A stretch of DNA of 64,000 nucleotides from Paracoccus caeni (GTDB lineage: Bacteria > Pseudomonadota > Alphaproteobacteria > Rhodobacterales > Rhodobacteraceae). The stretch covers positions 868,001-932,000 of the forward strand of contig NZ_JAEPRQ010000001.1 in the NCBI RefSeq assembly GCF_016629665.1. The letters are read 5' to 3'. A program made the translations under genes and the position numbers. Positions 26,956 through 34,251 of this stretch are shown here, piece by piece. The notes under the pieces were generated by a model. The model did not search any database. It had not been told where the DNA came from and was given only the letters and a program-made list of their open reading frames with translations. The number at the start of each line of letters is the position of its first letter. Position 1 is the stretch's first letter.

Positions 26956-27351
26956 TCAGTCGTCGTCGTCATTGTCGTTGCGGCCACCGCCGCCACCGCG
27001 ACCACCCCTGCCGCGACCGTTATCGTCGTCGTCGTCACGTCCTCCGGCACGGCGACCACCGCCGCGACGTCCGTCATCGTCATCATCGTCGCGCGAGAAG
27101 TTGGTGCCGCGACGACCGCCGCGACGGCCATCATCATCGTCGTCGTTGCGAGAGAAACTGGTGCCGCGACGGCGACCGTCATCATCGTCGTCATTCCGGT
27201 GGGCGCGGTGCCCGGCCCAGCCTTGGCGGTCGAAATTGCCGGTCAGAACGCTGCGGAAGAGCCGGTCGAACGGATCGTCGGCAGAGGCCATGGCGGGAAG
27301 GGCAAGCGCGCCGATCAGCGTGGCGAGCGGTAACACACGAAATTGTTTCAT
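26956..27351 (-). CDS. secreted Asp/Arg/Gly repeat protein
   Basis: A 131-residue protein starting at 27351, where AAGGAGACGAAC stands directly before the ATG. It has a clear signal peptide (cleavage near MASA-DDPF). After ~30 ordinary residues it becomes a run of imperfect repeats, each with five or six Asp followed by GRRGG/RRGT.FSR, ending in Asp/Asn. The alternation of acidic runs with Arg-Gly-rich runs predicts a disordered polyampholyte, perhaps calcium- or surface-binding. It was not assigned to a family. The DNA is correspondingly repetitive (GAC and CGC codons). Confidence 0.7.
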   Translation of the reverse strand: MKQFRVLPLATLIGALALPAMASADDPFDRLFRSVLTGNFDRQGWAGHRAHRNDDDDDGRRRGTSFSRNDDDDDGRRGGRRGTNFSRDDDDDDGRRGGGRRAGGRDDDDDNGRGRGGRGGGGGRNDNDDDD

Positions 27352-27757
27352 GTTCGTCTCCTTGTGACGGGCGACCCTTCTTGGGCGCCTCACAGGGTTT
27401 ACGGACTGGAAGGGAGATTATTCCCAAGCGCTCGTGAGAGCGGATGACGAACCTTGAAGGCGAAACCACCAGCTATCGCCCCTCAAGGGCCAAGTTGCTG
27501 ACCTCGCCCGACCGAATGGTGATAATGAAGGGCCGCCTCGTATCGGTCCTAGGGCTGGCCCGGATGATCGGAGGCTTCGGCCGTGGTGCCGAGCCGCGAA
27601 CCGGCCTCATGCGGCGGCCTAGTTTGGGGTTGGCCTTCCGTCGCCGCAAGGACGGAAGACGCTTTGCCACCACGCGACGCGAAAGGTTTACTGTCAGTTT
27701 CGCCTCGACCACCATTACCGCCCCAGCAATCATATGGCGGGCGGTTGAGGCTCGGAC
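27352..27757. other. 406-bp gap without a convincing gene
   Basis: The gap lies between the start of the repeat-protein gene and the 3' end of the SDR gene. It contains overlapping open frames on both strands of 86-105 codons, rich in Arg/Pro and without ribosome sites or family resemblance. I see no terminator, repeat or RNA gene. Confidence 0.5.
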
Positions 27758-28522
27758 CTAAGCCTCTTCGTTCACCCGCCGCAGCGCGGGCAATCCAACG
27801 CCGGTTGCATCGAAACCGCCATCGACGGCCAGTGTCTGTCCGCTTACAAAGCTGGCCTTGTCCGAGCAGAGGAACACGATCGCCTCGGCAATCTCGCGCG
27901 CTTCGCCATAGCGGTTCAGCGGGATCGCATCGTAATAGGCGGCGATGATTTCGGGGGCATGGACGGCCATCGCCAGTTTGGTCCTGACCGGGCCGGGGGC
28001 CACGCAATTCACCCGGATGCCCAATTCCCCCAACTCTGCCGCGAATTGCTTGGTCAGGTGGATCACCGCTGCCTTTGAGGTGCCATAGGCCACCCGCAGC
28101 GTCGAGGCCCGCAGCCCCGAGATCGAGGCGATATTGACGATGCTGCCGCGCGTCTTCGCCAGTTCCGGCACCGCCGCCTGCGTGCAAAGAAACACCCCGT
28201 CCAGATTGGTGCCCATCACCTCGCGCCAGGCCTCGAAACTGGTCTGGCTTGCGGGTGAAAACAGCGCCACCCCGGCATTGTTGACCAGCGCATCGACATG
28301 GCCGAACTGCTCGACCACCTTGCGGATCACGCCATCGACGCTTTGCGGATCCGAAATATCCGCCTCGATCGGCAGGACGCCCTGAATGCGGTCCAGCGCG
28401 CGGTGCAGTTCCTCGGCATCGCGATCCACGACGGCCACGCGCCAACCCTGTTCCAGAAAAATCTCGGTCGCGGCCAGCCCGATGCCACGGGCGCCTCCGG
28501 TGACGATGGCAACCTTGCTCAT
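27758..28522 (-). CDS. short-chain dehydrogenase/reductase
   Basis: A 254-residue classical SDR. It has the NAD(P)-binding VTGGARGIG near residue 8, Asp in VVDRDAEE after beta-2 (favouring NAD), NNAGVALF near residue 87, and the catalytic Ser and Tyr-x3-Lys in SISGLRASTLRVAYGTSKAA. The ATG at 28522 overlaps the stop of the upstream gene. It is the last gene of the minus-strand catabolic cluster and probably oxidises a hydroxy-acyl or alcohol intermediate. Confidence 0.9.
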   Translation of the reverse strand: MSKVAIVTGGARGIGLAATEIFLEQGWRVAVVDRDAEELHRALDRIQGVLPIEADISDPQSVDGVIRKVVEQFGHVDALVNNAGVALFSPASQTSFEAWREVMGTNLDGVFLCTQAAVPELAKTRGSIVNIASISGLRASTLRVAYGTSKAAVIHLTKQFAAELGELGIRVNCVAPGPVRTKLAMAVHAPEIIAAYYDAIPLNRYGEAREIAEAIVFLCSDKASFVSGQTLAVDGGFDATGVGLPALRRVNEEA

Positions 28523-29340
28523 GTCTTGTCCTCTGTCGGTTCGATGATGAGTTCCAGCGTCACACCCACAGGGTTTGCCCCCCGCGTAAGTGTGCCGCGA
28601 TGGATGAGGCCGTCGATATCGACGACCTCGATGGGAATGGTGGCCGTGCCGTCGGCAAGGGTGGCGCCGTCGAAGCGCAATTCGGTCGCGTGGCAATGGA
28701 CGCGCTGGCCGTTGGCGAAGTGGATATGGTCGATGCTGCCGACCGCGTGCAGGCGGGCATTGCCGATGCCGTGGCGGGCGGCCAGTGTCTCGATGGCGGT
28801 CACGACGTCCTCACCCGGCAACAGCCGCGCGAAGAGGGCAGGGCCGTCGTCACCGCCCTCGGGGGTGAATAGCGTGAAGGCGGTCTCAGTATCCGGCAGC
28901 GCCTCGAACCATGTCGAGGCGGCACCCAGTCCGGTGACGCGGATATCCGTGGCAATGATCGAGTCGAACGGCAGCAGATGGCCCATCTGCGGGGTGCCGC
29001 CATCCGACCAGATGCCGTGGCAATGCAGGAACGGCGCGCCGTCCTTCAGCCCGACCGAGGCGGTTGCGCTGTGGATCGTCCAGCGCCCGGCGGGGGCATG
29101 CGTGTCGGAATACCATGCTGCATGCAGGCCGTCGGTTGAAGGCGCGGGCAGGACGTAGCGGATCGGGTCGCAGGTCACGCCGTTCAGCCAGACCACGCCG
29201 CCCTTGCAACCATGTGTCGCGAAAAGATCGCCGACCGCTTGCATCACCGTCTGCCCGGCAGGCAGCACGCCCGCGACCGGGCGCAATGTGGCGCGGCGCG
29301 ATTGCACGCGATCAGCCGTACGGGGGCCGGGATGGATCAT
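28519..29340 (-). CDS. tandem PPC/DUF296-domain protein
   Basis: A 273-residue protein from the ATG at 29340. The N-terminal half (QTVMQAVGDLFATHGCKGGVVWLNGVTCDPIRYVL...HCHGIWSDGGTPQMGHLLP) has the pattern of the PPC/DUF296 domain, including the His-x-His and GHLLP segments. The second half (GEDVVTAIETLAARHGIGNARLHAVGSIDHIHFANG) looks like a diverged second copy. In bacteria such domains are trimeric and of uncertain function, sometimes metal-binding. Here it is translationally coupled to catabolic enzymes, suggesting an enzymatic or ligand-binding role rather than DNA binding. Confidence 0.7.
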   Translation of the reverse strand: MIHPGPRTADRVQSRRATLRPVAGVLPAGQTVMQAVGDLFATHGCKGGVVWLNGVTCDPIRYVLPAPSTDGLHAAWYSDTHAPAGRWTIHSATASVGLKDGAPFLHCHGIWSDGGTPQMGHLLPFDSIIATDIRVTGLGAASTWFEALPDTETAFTLFTPEGGDDGPALFARLLPGEDVVTAIETLAARHGIGNARLHAVGSIDHIHFANGQRVHCHATELRFDGATLADGTATIPIEVVDIDGLIHRGTLTRGANPVGVTLELIIEPTEDKT

Positions 29341-29348
29341 CCTTTGCC

Positions 29349-30941
29349 TCACGCCGGAGCCTGTTCCAGCAGGCCGCGCGCGTCCAGTTCCTCGCGGATC
29401 ATCTTCTTGGTGATCTTGCCATAGGCGGATTTCGGCAGGCTGTCCCAGAACAGGAACCGTTTCGGCAGCTTGTAGCGCGACAGTTTCGGGCCGATGAAAG
29501 CCATCAGATCTTCCTCGGTCACCGGGGCGCTGGCGACGCAGATCGCCCAGCCGACCTCGCCCCACATCGGGTCGGGAACGCCCAGCACCGCGACTTCGGA
29601 GATCGCCGGATGGGTCAGGATCTTCTCTTCGATCTCGCGCGGATAGACGTTCGAGCCGCCCGAGATGAACATGTCGGATTCGCGCCCGGTGATATACAGA
29701 AACCCGGCCTCATCCATGTGGCCCAGATCGCCGGTGCGGAACCAGCCGTTGCGGAAGGATTTCGCATTGGCCGCCGGGTTCTGGTAATAGCCTGCGAAAA
29801 CGGCGGGGCCGATGACACAGATCTCGCCGGTCTGACCGGGCGGAAGCTCTTGGCCTGTTTCGTCCTGCACCTGTATCTCGATGCCGGTGCGGGGATGGCC
29901 GCAGGTGCCGATGCGGGTGGTGGGGCCGTCTTCGGTCTGGTGCAGATGGGCGGGCAGGACGGTGATGTTGCCGGTCACTTCGCCCAAGCCGAAATACTGG
30001 ACCAGAACCTTTCCAAGCGTGTTCAACGCCTTCTGCTGATCCACCCGATACATCGGCGCGCCTGCATAGATCACGTAGCGCAAGGACGAGGTATCGGCAT
30101 CGGCGGTCGAGGGATGTTCGACCAGCATCTTCAGGATCGTCGGCACGGTGAACATGGTCGAGACCCGCCACTCCCGCACCAGTTCCCAGACCTGCGCCAC
30201 ATCGAAGCGCTCGGACGGCAGCAGCACCGTCTTTACCCCCCGCGCGATCTGGGTCAGTTGATGCACGCCTGCGCCATGCGACAAAGGCGCCACCACCAGC
30301 GAGGCATCCGCCCCGGTCAGCCCCGGCATCAGATCGGCAAGATGGTTCGTCACCACGAAGGCCATCTGACCGTGGGTCAGAACCGAAGCCTTGGGCCGCC
30401 CGGTCGTGCCCGAGGTGAAGAAAAACCAGCACGGATCGTCGCGATCAACCGCCGCGACTTCGGGGCGCTGGCCCATATGATCTTCGGTGATCGCTTGCAG
30501 CGACGGCCCGAAACCAGCCTCGCCGATCGCGATCATGGTCGTGCCGGGAACCGCCGCCGCGTGATCGGGAAAGGCCGCGTTGCACAGCATCAGCCGCGCG
30601 CCCGATGCCTTGGTCAGATAGGCGACTTCCTCGGGCGTCTGGCGGAAATTGGCGGGCACCCAGACACCGCCCGCGCGCCAGACGGCAAACATCGCCTGCA
30701 TCATCTCCAGACAATTCTGCGACTGGCACATCACCCGGGCGCCCTTCGCCAGCCCGAAACGGGTCTGCAAGGCATGGGCCAGCGCATTGGTGCGGGCCTC
30801 GAACTCGGCCCATGTCCAGCGCGTCTCGCCCATGACCAACGCAATCCCGTCAGGATCGCGCCGCGCCGATTGCGACAGCAGCGTGGCCAGGTTCATCACG
30901 CGGGTCGAGACCGGGCTTTGCCCGCCGGCGGGATCGCTCAT
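29349..30941 (-). CDS. acyl-CoA synthetase (AMP-forming)
   Basis: A 530-residue member of the ANL adenylating family. It has the AMP-binding loop FFTSGTTGRPKASVLTHG, the core GLGEVTGNITVLP, the hinge region GWFRTGDLGHMDEAGFLYITGRESDMFISGG and the C-terminal catalytic lysine in PKSAYGKITKK. The ATG at 30941 overlaps the upstream thiolase stop as ATGA. It activates a carboxylic acid to its CoA ester; the neighbouring TRAP transporter could import that acid. The substrate cannot be read from the sequence. Confidence 0.92.
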   Translation of the reverse strand: MSDPAGGQSPVSTRVMNLATLLSQSARRDPDGIALVMGETRWTWAEFEARTNALAHALQTRFGLAKGARVMCQSQNCLEMMQAMFAVWRAGGVWVPANFRQTPEEVAYLTKASGARLMLCNAAFPDHAAAVPGTTMIAIGEAGFGPSLQAITEDHMGQRPEVAAVDRDDPCWFFFTSGTTGRPKASVLTHGQMAFVVTNHLADLMPGLTGADASLVVAPLSHGAGVHQLTQIARGVKTVLLPSERFDVAQVWELVREWRVSTMFTVPTILKMLVEHPSTADADTSSLRYVIYAGAPMYRVDQQKALNTLGKVLVQYFGLGEVTGNITVLPAHLHQTEDGPTTRIGTCGHPRTGIEIQVQDETGQELPPGQTGEICVIGPAVFAGYYQNPAANAKSFRNGWFRTGDLGHMDEAGFLYITGRESDMFISGGSNVYPREIEEKILTHPAISEVAVLGVPDPMWGEVGWAICVASAPVTEEDLMAFIGPKLSRYKLPKRFLFWDSLPKSAYGKITKKMIREELDARGLLEQAPA

Positions 30942-32107
30942 TTCACCCGCTCCAGGATCGAGCAATAGCTGGCGACCGCCGCCCCGCCCATGTTGAAGAC
31001 ACCGCCCAGCCGCGCATCTGCCACCTGCATCGCGCCCGCATCCCCGGCAAGCTGCATTGCCACCATCACATGCTGCGAGACGCCGGTCGCGCCAATCGGA
31101 TGGCCGCGCGATTTCAGCCCGCCCGAGGGGTTGACCGGCAGCGCGCCGTCAAAGCGGGTCACGCCATCGCGGATCGCCCGCCAGCCCTGACCACGCGGGG
31201 CAAGGCCCATCGCCTCGTATTCGATCATCTCGGCGGTGGTGAAACAATCATGCGTCTCGACCAGCGACAGGTCCATGATCTGAAGCCCCGCCTGATCCAG
31301 TGCTGCCGCCCATGCCCGGTGCGGCCCCTCGAAGGCAATCGGATCGCGGCGGGACAGCGCCAGCAGATCGCCCGCCTGCGCCCGTGCGCGAAAGGCGATG
31401 GCGCGCTGCAAATCCGCCGCCACCTCGGCCGAGGCCAGCACGATCGCCGCCGCTCCGTCCGAGACCAGCGAACAATCGGTCCGCCGCAGCGGCCCGGCAA
31501 CGCGGGGGTTCTTGTCCGAGATGGTGTTGCAGAAGGCCAGATCGAACGGCTTCTGCATATGGGCATAGGGGTTGCGCATGCCGTTTTCGTGGTTCTTGGC
31601 CGCGATCATCGCCAGCTCTTCCGAGCGGTCGCCGTGGCGCTGAAAATAGCTTTCGGTGATCCGGCCAAAGACGCCCGCGAAGCCGCCGGGAATATCACCT
31701 TCTTCCGGCACATAGCTGGCCGACAGAAGAATATCGCCGACCTGATCGCCGGGTGTCGCGCTCATCTTTTCGGCGCCGATGACCAGCGCCACATGACCGC
31801 GCCCCGAGGCGATGAAATCGGCGGCGGCGTAAAGCGCGGCAGAGCCGGTGGCGCAGGCATTCTCGGTCCGCATGAAGGGGACGCCCGCCAGTTCCGGCGT
31901 GCCCATCGCGACCAGCGCGCCCTGAAAATCCTGCCGCGAGAAGCCGTTATTATAGACGCCGGTGAAGATGCCATCGACGGCATCCGGGGTAAGGCCCGCA
32001 TGATCCAGCGCGGGCAGGGCGACCTCGGCCATCAGGGCCATGGTGTCGGGCGCGTCGGACTTGCCGAATTTCGTATGCGCCCAGCCGACGATAAGGGGAT
32101 CGGTCAT
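30938..32107 (-). CDS. thiolase-superfamily acyl-CoA acetyltransferase (SCP-x-like)
   Basis: A 389-residue thiolase-like protein with the nucleophilic Cys85 in ENACATGSAAL, the His block in ETHDCFTTAEMIEYEAMGL and GGLKSRGHPIGATG near the C-terminus. The sequence is closer to the SCP-x/lipid-transfer type than to FadA. It probably cleaves a beta-keto acyl-CoA made from the acid activated by the neighbouring synthetase. Its ATG overlaps the stop of the IclR gene. Confidence 0.88.
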   Translation of the reverse strand: MTDPLIVGWAHTKFGKSDAPDTMALMAEVALPALDHAGLTPDAVDGIFTGVYNNGFSRQDFQGALVAMGTPELAGVPFMRTENACATGSAALYAAADFIASGRGHVALVIGAEKMSATPGDQVGDILLSASYVPEEGDIPGGFAGVFGRITESYFQRHGDRSEELAMIAAKNHENGMRNPYAHMQKPFDLAFCNTISDKNPRVAGPLRRTDCSLVSDGAAAIVLASAEVAADLQRAIAFRARAQAGDLLALSRRDPIAFEGPHRAWAAALDQAGLQIMDLSLVETHDCFTTAEMIEYEAMGLAPRGQGWRAIRDGVTRFDGALPVNPSGGLKSRGHPIGATGVSQHVMVAMQLAGDAGAMQVADARLGGVFNMGGAAVASYCSILERVK

Positions 32108-32895
32108 GCGGTGCTCCTTCGCGGTTCGGGTTGGGTGTCAAGCGCGGTCAGCCGCGCCTCGATCAAACGGGCTTCGCGGTTCAGCAGGGCGACCAGTTCG
32201 GCCTGCCGCTCCGGGCGCATGCGGTTTTCGATGGCGGCGATGGACAGCGCGCCTGCCGGGCGGCCATCGGGCCACAGGATAGCGACGCCAAGCCCCCATG
32301 ATCCGGCGATGACCCGACCGGGGTTCAGCGCATGACCGCTGTTGCGGGCGGCGGCCAGATCCTCGGCGATGGCCGGGGCAAGATCGCCGATCTGCGCTGC
32401 GGCGCGGGTCAGCAGACGGTCGGCTTCGGCGCGGGGCAGGACGGCAAGGATCGCCAGCGCGCCCGCACCGACCCCTGCGGGCTTGCGGTCGCCGCGCATC
32501 AGGGCATGGGTGCGGACCGGGAAATCGCCCTCGATCCGCTCTATACAAAGGGTGTGGTCGTCCTGCGGGATGGTCAGCAGGATCGTATCCGCCGTCTCGC
32601 GCGCCAGCCGCAGCATGGATTCGCGGGCGTGGTTCAAGAGGCCGTGGCGGTCGGTGGCGAAGGTGGCCAGCAGATAGGCTTCGGGGCCAAGGTGATAGCG
32701 GCGGGTCTGGCGGTCCTGTTCGACCATGCGCGCCGAGGACAGCGCCAGCAGCAGGCGGCGCGCGGTCGGGCGGGCAAGGCCAGCCGAGTCGGCCAGTTGC
32801 GCAAGCCCAAGCCCCGCGCTGCCGCCGCGTCCGACCAGCGACAGCAGCGCAAGGGCGCGGTTGACCGCTTGCGAGCCGTTAGCGGGGGCAGGCAT
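32104..32895 (-). CDS. IclR-family transcriptional regulator
   Basis: A 263-residue regulator starting at 32895. It has an N-terminal winged helix (NRALALLSLVGRGGSAGLGLAQLADSAGLARPTARRLLLAL, residues ~10-50) and a C-terminal IclR effector domain ending in the ALSIAAIENRM...AELVALLNREARLIEARL block. It is translated with the thiolase gene (4-bp overlap), so it probably controls this catabolic cluster and possibly the TRAP genes upstream. Longer in-frame starts run into the family-2 repeat and give a non-family N-terminus. Confidence 0.88.
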   Translation of the reverse strand: MPAPANGSQAVNRALALLSLVGRGGSAGLGLAQLADSAGLARPTARRLLLALSSARMVEQDRQTRRYHLGPEAYLLATFATDRHGLLNHARESMLRLARETADTILLTIPQDDHTLCIERIEGDFPVRTHALMRGDRKPAGVGAGALAILAVLPRAEADRLLTRAAAQIGDLAPAIAEDLAAARNSGHALNPGRVIAGSWGLGVAILWPDGRPAGALSIAAIENRMRPERQAELVALLNREARLIEARLTALDTQPEPRRSTA

Positions 32896-32916
32896 GATGC
32901 ACCTCGAAGACAGGGC

Positions 32917-33093
32917 GCCTGCCCGGAACAAAGGTGCCTGCAAGGCACCGCCGGGCAGTGCCCGTCCGCCCCCCGGACGGGCACTTTGTTGCCGTCTTGC
33001 GGGCCAGACCTGGACGGCGGGAAGGCACCATAAAGCACTTTGTCGGAATCGTTGCGGTGCCCGACCGCGGACGGGCACTGCCCTCTGCTTCAT
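32917..33093 (+). repeat. dispersed repeat family 2, copy 2 (three hairpins)
   Basis: This block fills most of the gap between the IclR gene and dctP and matches 15368-15547. Its hairpins are at 32933-32949 (GGTGCCT/AGGCACC), 32957-32985 (a perfect 12-bp stem AGTGCCCGTCCG/CGGACGGGCACT) and 33057-33078 (GTGCCCG/CGGGCAC). ATAAAG, GGAAT and TGCCCTCTGCT are shared with the other copy. The remaining ~110 bp to 33204 contain a further GGGCGG..GCCC-type palindrome and no gene. Confidence 0.75.
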
Positions 33094-33204
33094 GGGGCGA
33101 GGTCAAAGGGAAGAGTCTCGACCGGATGCGCATTCCGCACCTTGATTCCGGGCGGACGCCCAACCTTCCGGGCAATTCGGACTGAAGGGCGACCGCCTTT
33201 GACA

Positions 33205-34221
33205 TCACGCCAGCGACCTGCCGACCGCAGCTTCCAGAATGGCCCAGGCCTCGTCGCCATAGGTCTTCTTCCATTCGGCATAGAAGCCCTGTTCGCGCAG
33301 CTTGTCCTCGAAGGGCTTGGGGTCCACATCGTTGAAGACGAAGCCCTCGCTTTCCAGATCGCTGCGCAGACTGGCGTTCAGCTCCATCACATCTTTGCGC
33401 TGGTTCATCGCGCCTTCGTTGAAATGACGGGCGACCACTTCCTGATGGTTCTCGGGCAAAGCCTGCCATGCGCGACGGTTGCCCAGCAGCCAGAAGCCGT
33501 CCCACATGTGGTTGGTCATCGACAGATATTTCTGCACCTCCCACATCTTCGCGACCTTCATGATCGCCAGCGGGTTTTCCTGCCCGTCAACGATGCCGGT
33601 CTGCAAAGCGGTATAAACCTCGGCGAAGTTGATCGATGCCGGGGCCGCGCCGAAGGCCGTGAACAGCGAGGTCCAAAGCGGGCTGACCGGGACGCGGATC
33701 TTGAAGCCCTCGTAATCGGCGGGGGTCACGATGGGCTTTGACGAAGATGTGGTCTGGCGGAAACCGTTGTCCCAGATCTTTTCCATCACCACCAAACCGG
33801 CATTCTCGATCTGGCCGCGCTCATAGGCGCCAAGATCGCCGTCCATCGCCGCCCAGACCGTGTCGTAATCCGGGAAGGCAAAGCCCACGCCGTTGATTGA
33901 GGCATTGGGCACCAGCGTTGACAGGATGATCGGCGAAAGCTGGAAGAACTCCACCCCGCCCGAGCGCAGCTGGCCCAGCACATCGGTATCCGCGCCAAGC
34001 TGGTTCGACGGGAAGATCTGGATATCGACCGCGCCTCCGGTCTCATCAAGGATTGCCTTCACCGCCTCGGCCAGCCGGATATTGCTTGGATGCTCCAGCG
34101 GCTGGTTATTGGCGATCTTGTAGTTGAATTCGGCAGCCATCGCGGCGCGTGGCCGGATGAACGGCGCGGCAAGCGCCCCGGCGGCTGCGCCCAGCAGGAT
34201 CGTGCGGCGTTTGATCGTCAT
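33205..34221 (-). CDS. dctP: TRAP transporter solute-binding protein, DctP type
   Basis: A 338-residue periplasmic binding protein. Its signal MTIKRRTILLGAAAGALAAPFIRPRAAMA looks twin-arginine-like. The DctP-family core is visible in NNQPLEHPSNIRLAEAVK near the N-terminus, KIRVPVSPLWTSLFTAFGAAPASINFAEVYTALQTGIVDGQENPLA (the ligand carboxylate-binding region) and EVQKYLSMTNHMW. It delivers an organic acid to the DctQM permease encoded just upstream on the same strand, 30 bp away. Confidence 0.92.
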   Translation of the reverse strand: MTIKRRTILLGAAAGALAAPFIRPRAAMAAEFNYKIANNQPLEHPSNIRLAEAVKAILDETGGAVDIQIFPSNQLGADTDVLGQLRSGGVEFFQLSPIILSTLVPNASINGVGFAFPDYDTVWAAMDGDLGAYERGQIENAGLVVMEKIWDNGFRQTTSSSKPIVTPADYEGFKIRVPVSPLWTSLFTAFGAAPASINFAEVYTALQTGIVDGQENPLAIMKVAKMWEVQKYLSMTNHMWDGFWLLGNRRAWQALPENHQEVVARHFNEGAMNQRKDVMELNASLRSDLESEGFVFNDVDPKPFEDKLREQGFYAEWKKTYGDEAWAILEAAVGRSLA

Positions 34222-34251
34222 GGGTTTCCTCCTCCCCAGAAGGTTCAGTTG

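Noticed and set aside
26956-27200. Possible CRISPR-like or tandem DNA array in the Asp/Arg repeat region
   Set aside because: The periodicity follows codons of a secreted repeat protein; no spacer-repeat structure or cas genes.
27473-27733. 86-codon frame between the repeat-protein and SDR genes
   Set aside because: No ribosome site, no family similarity, and overlapping frames of similar length on the other strand.
32896-33093. N-terminal extension of the IclR regulator to 33093
   Set aside because: The added residues are Arg/Pro/Gly-rich, encoded by the family-2 hairpin repeat, and do not resemble any IclR N-terminus.
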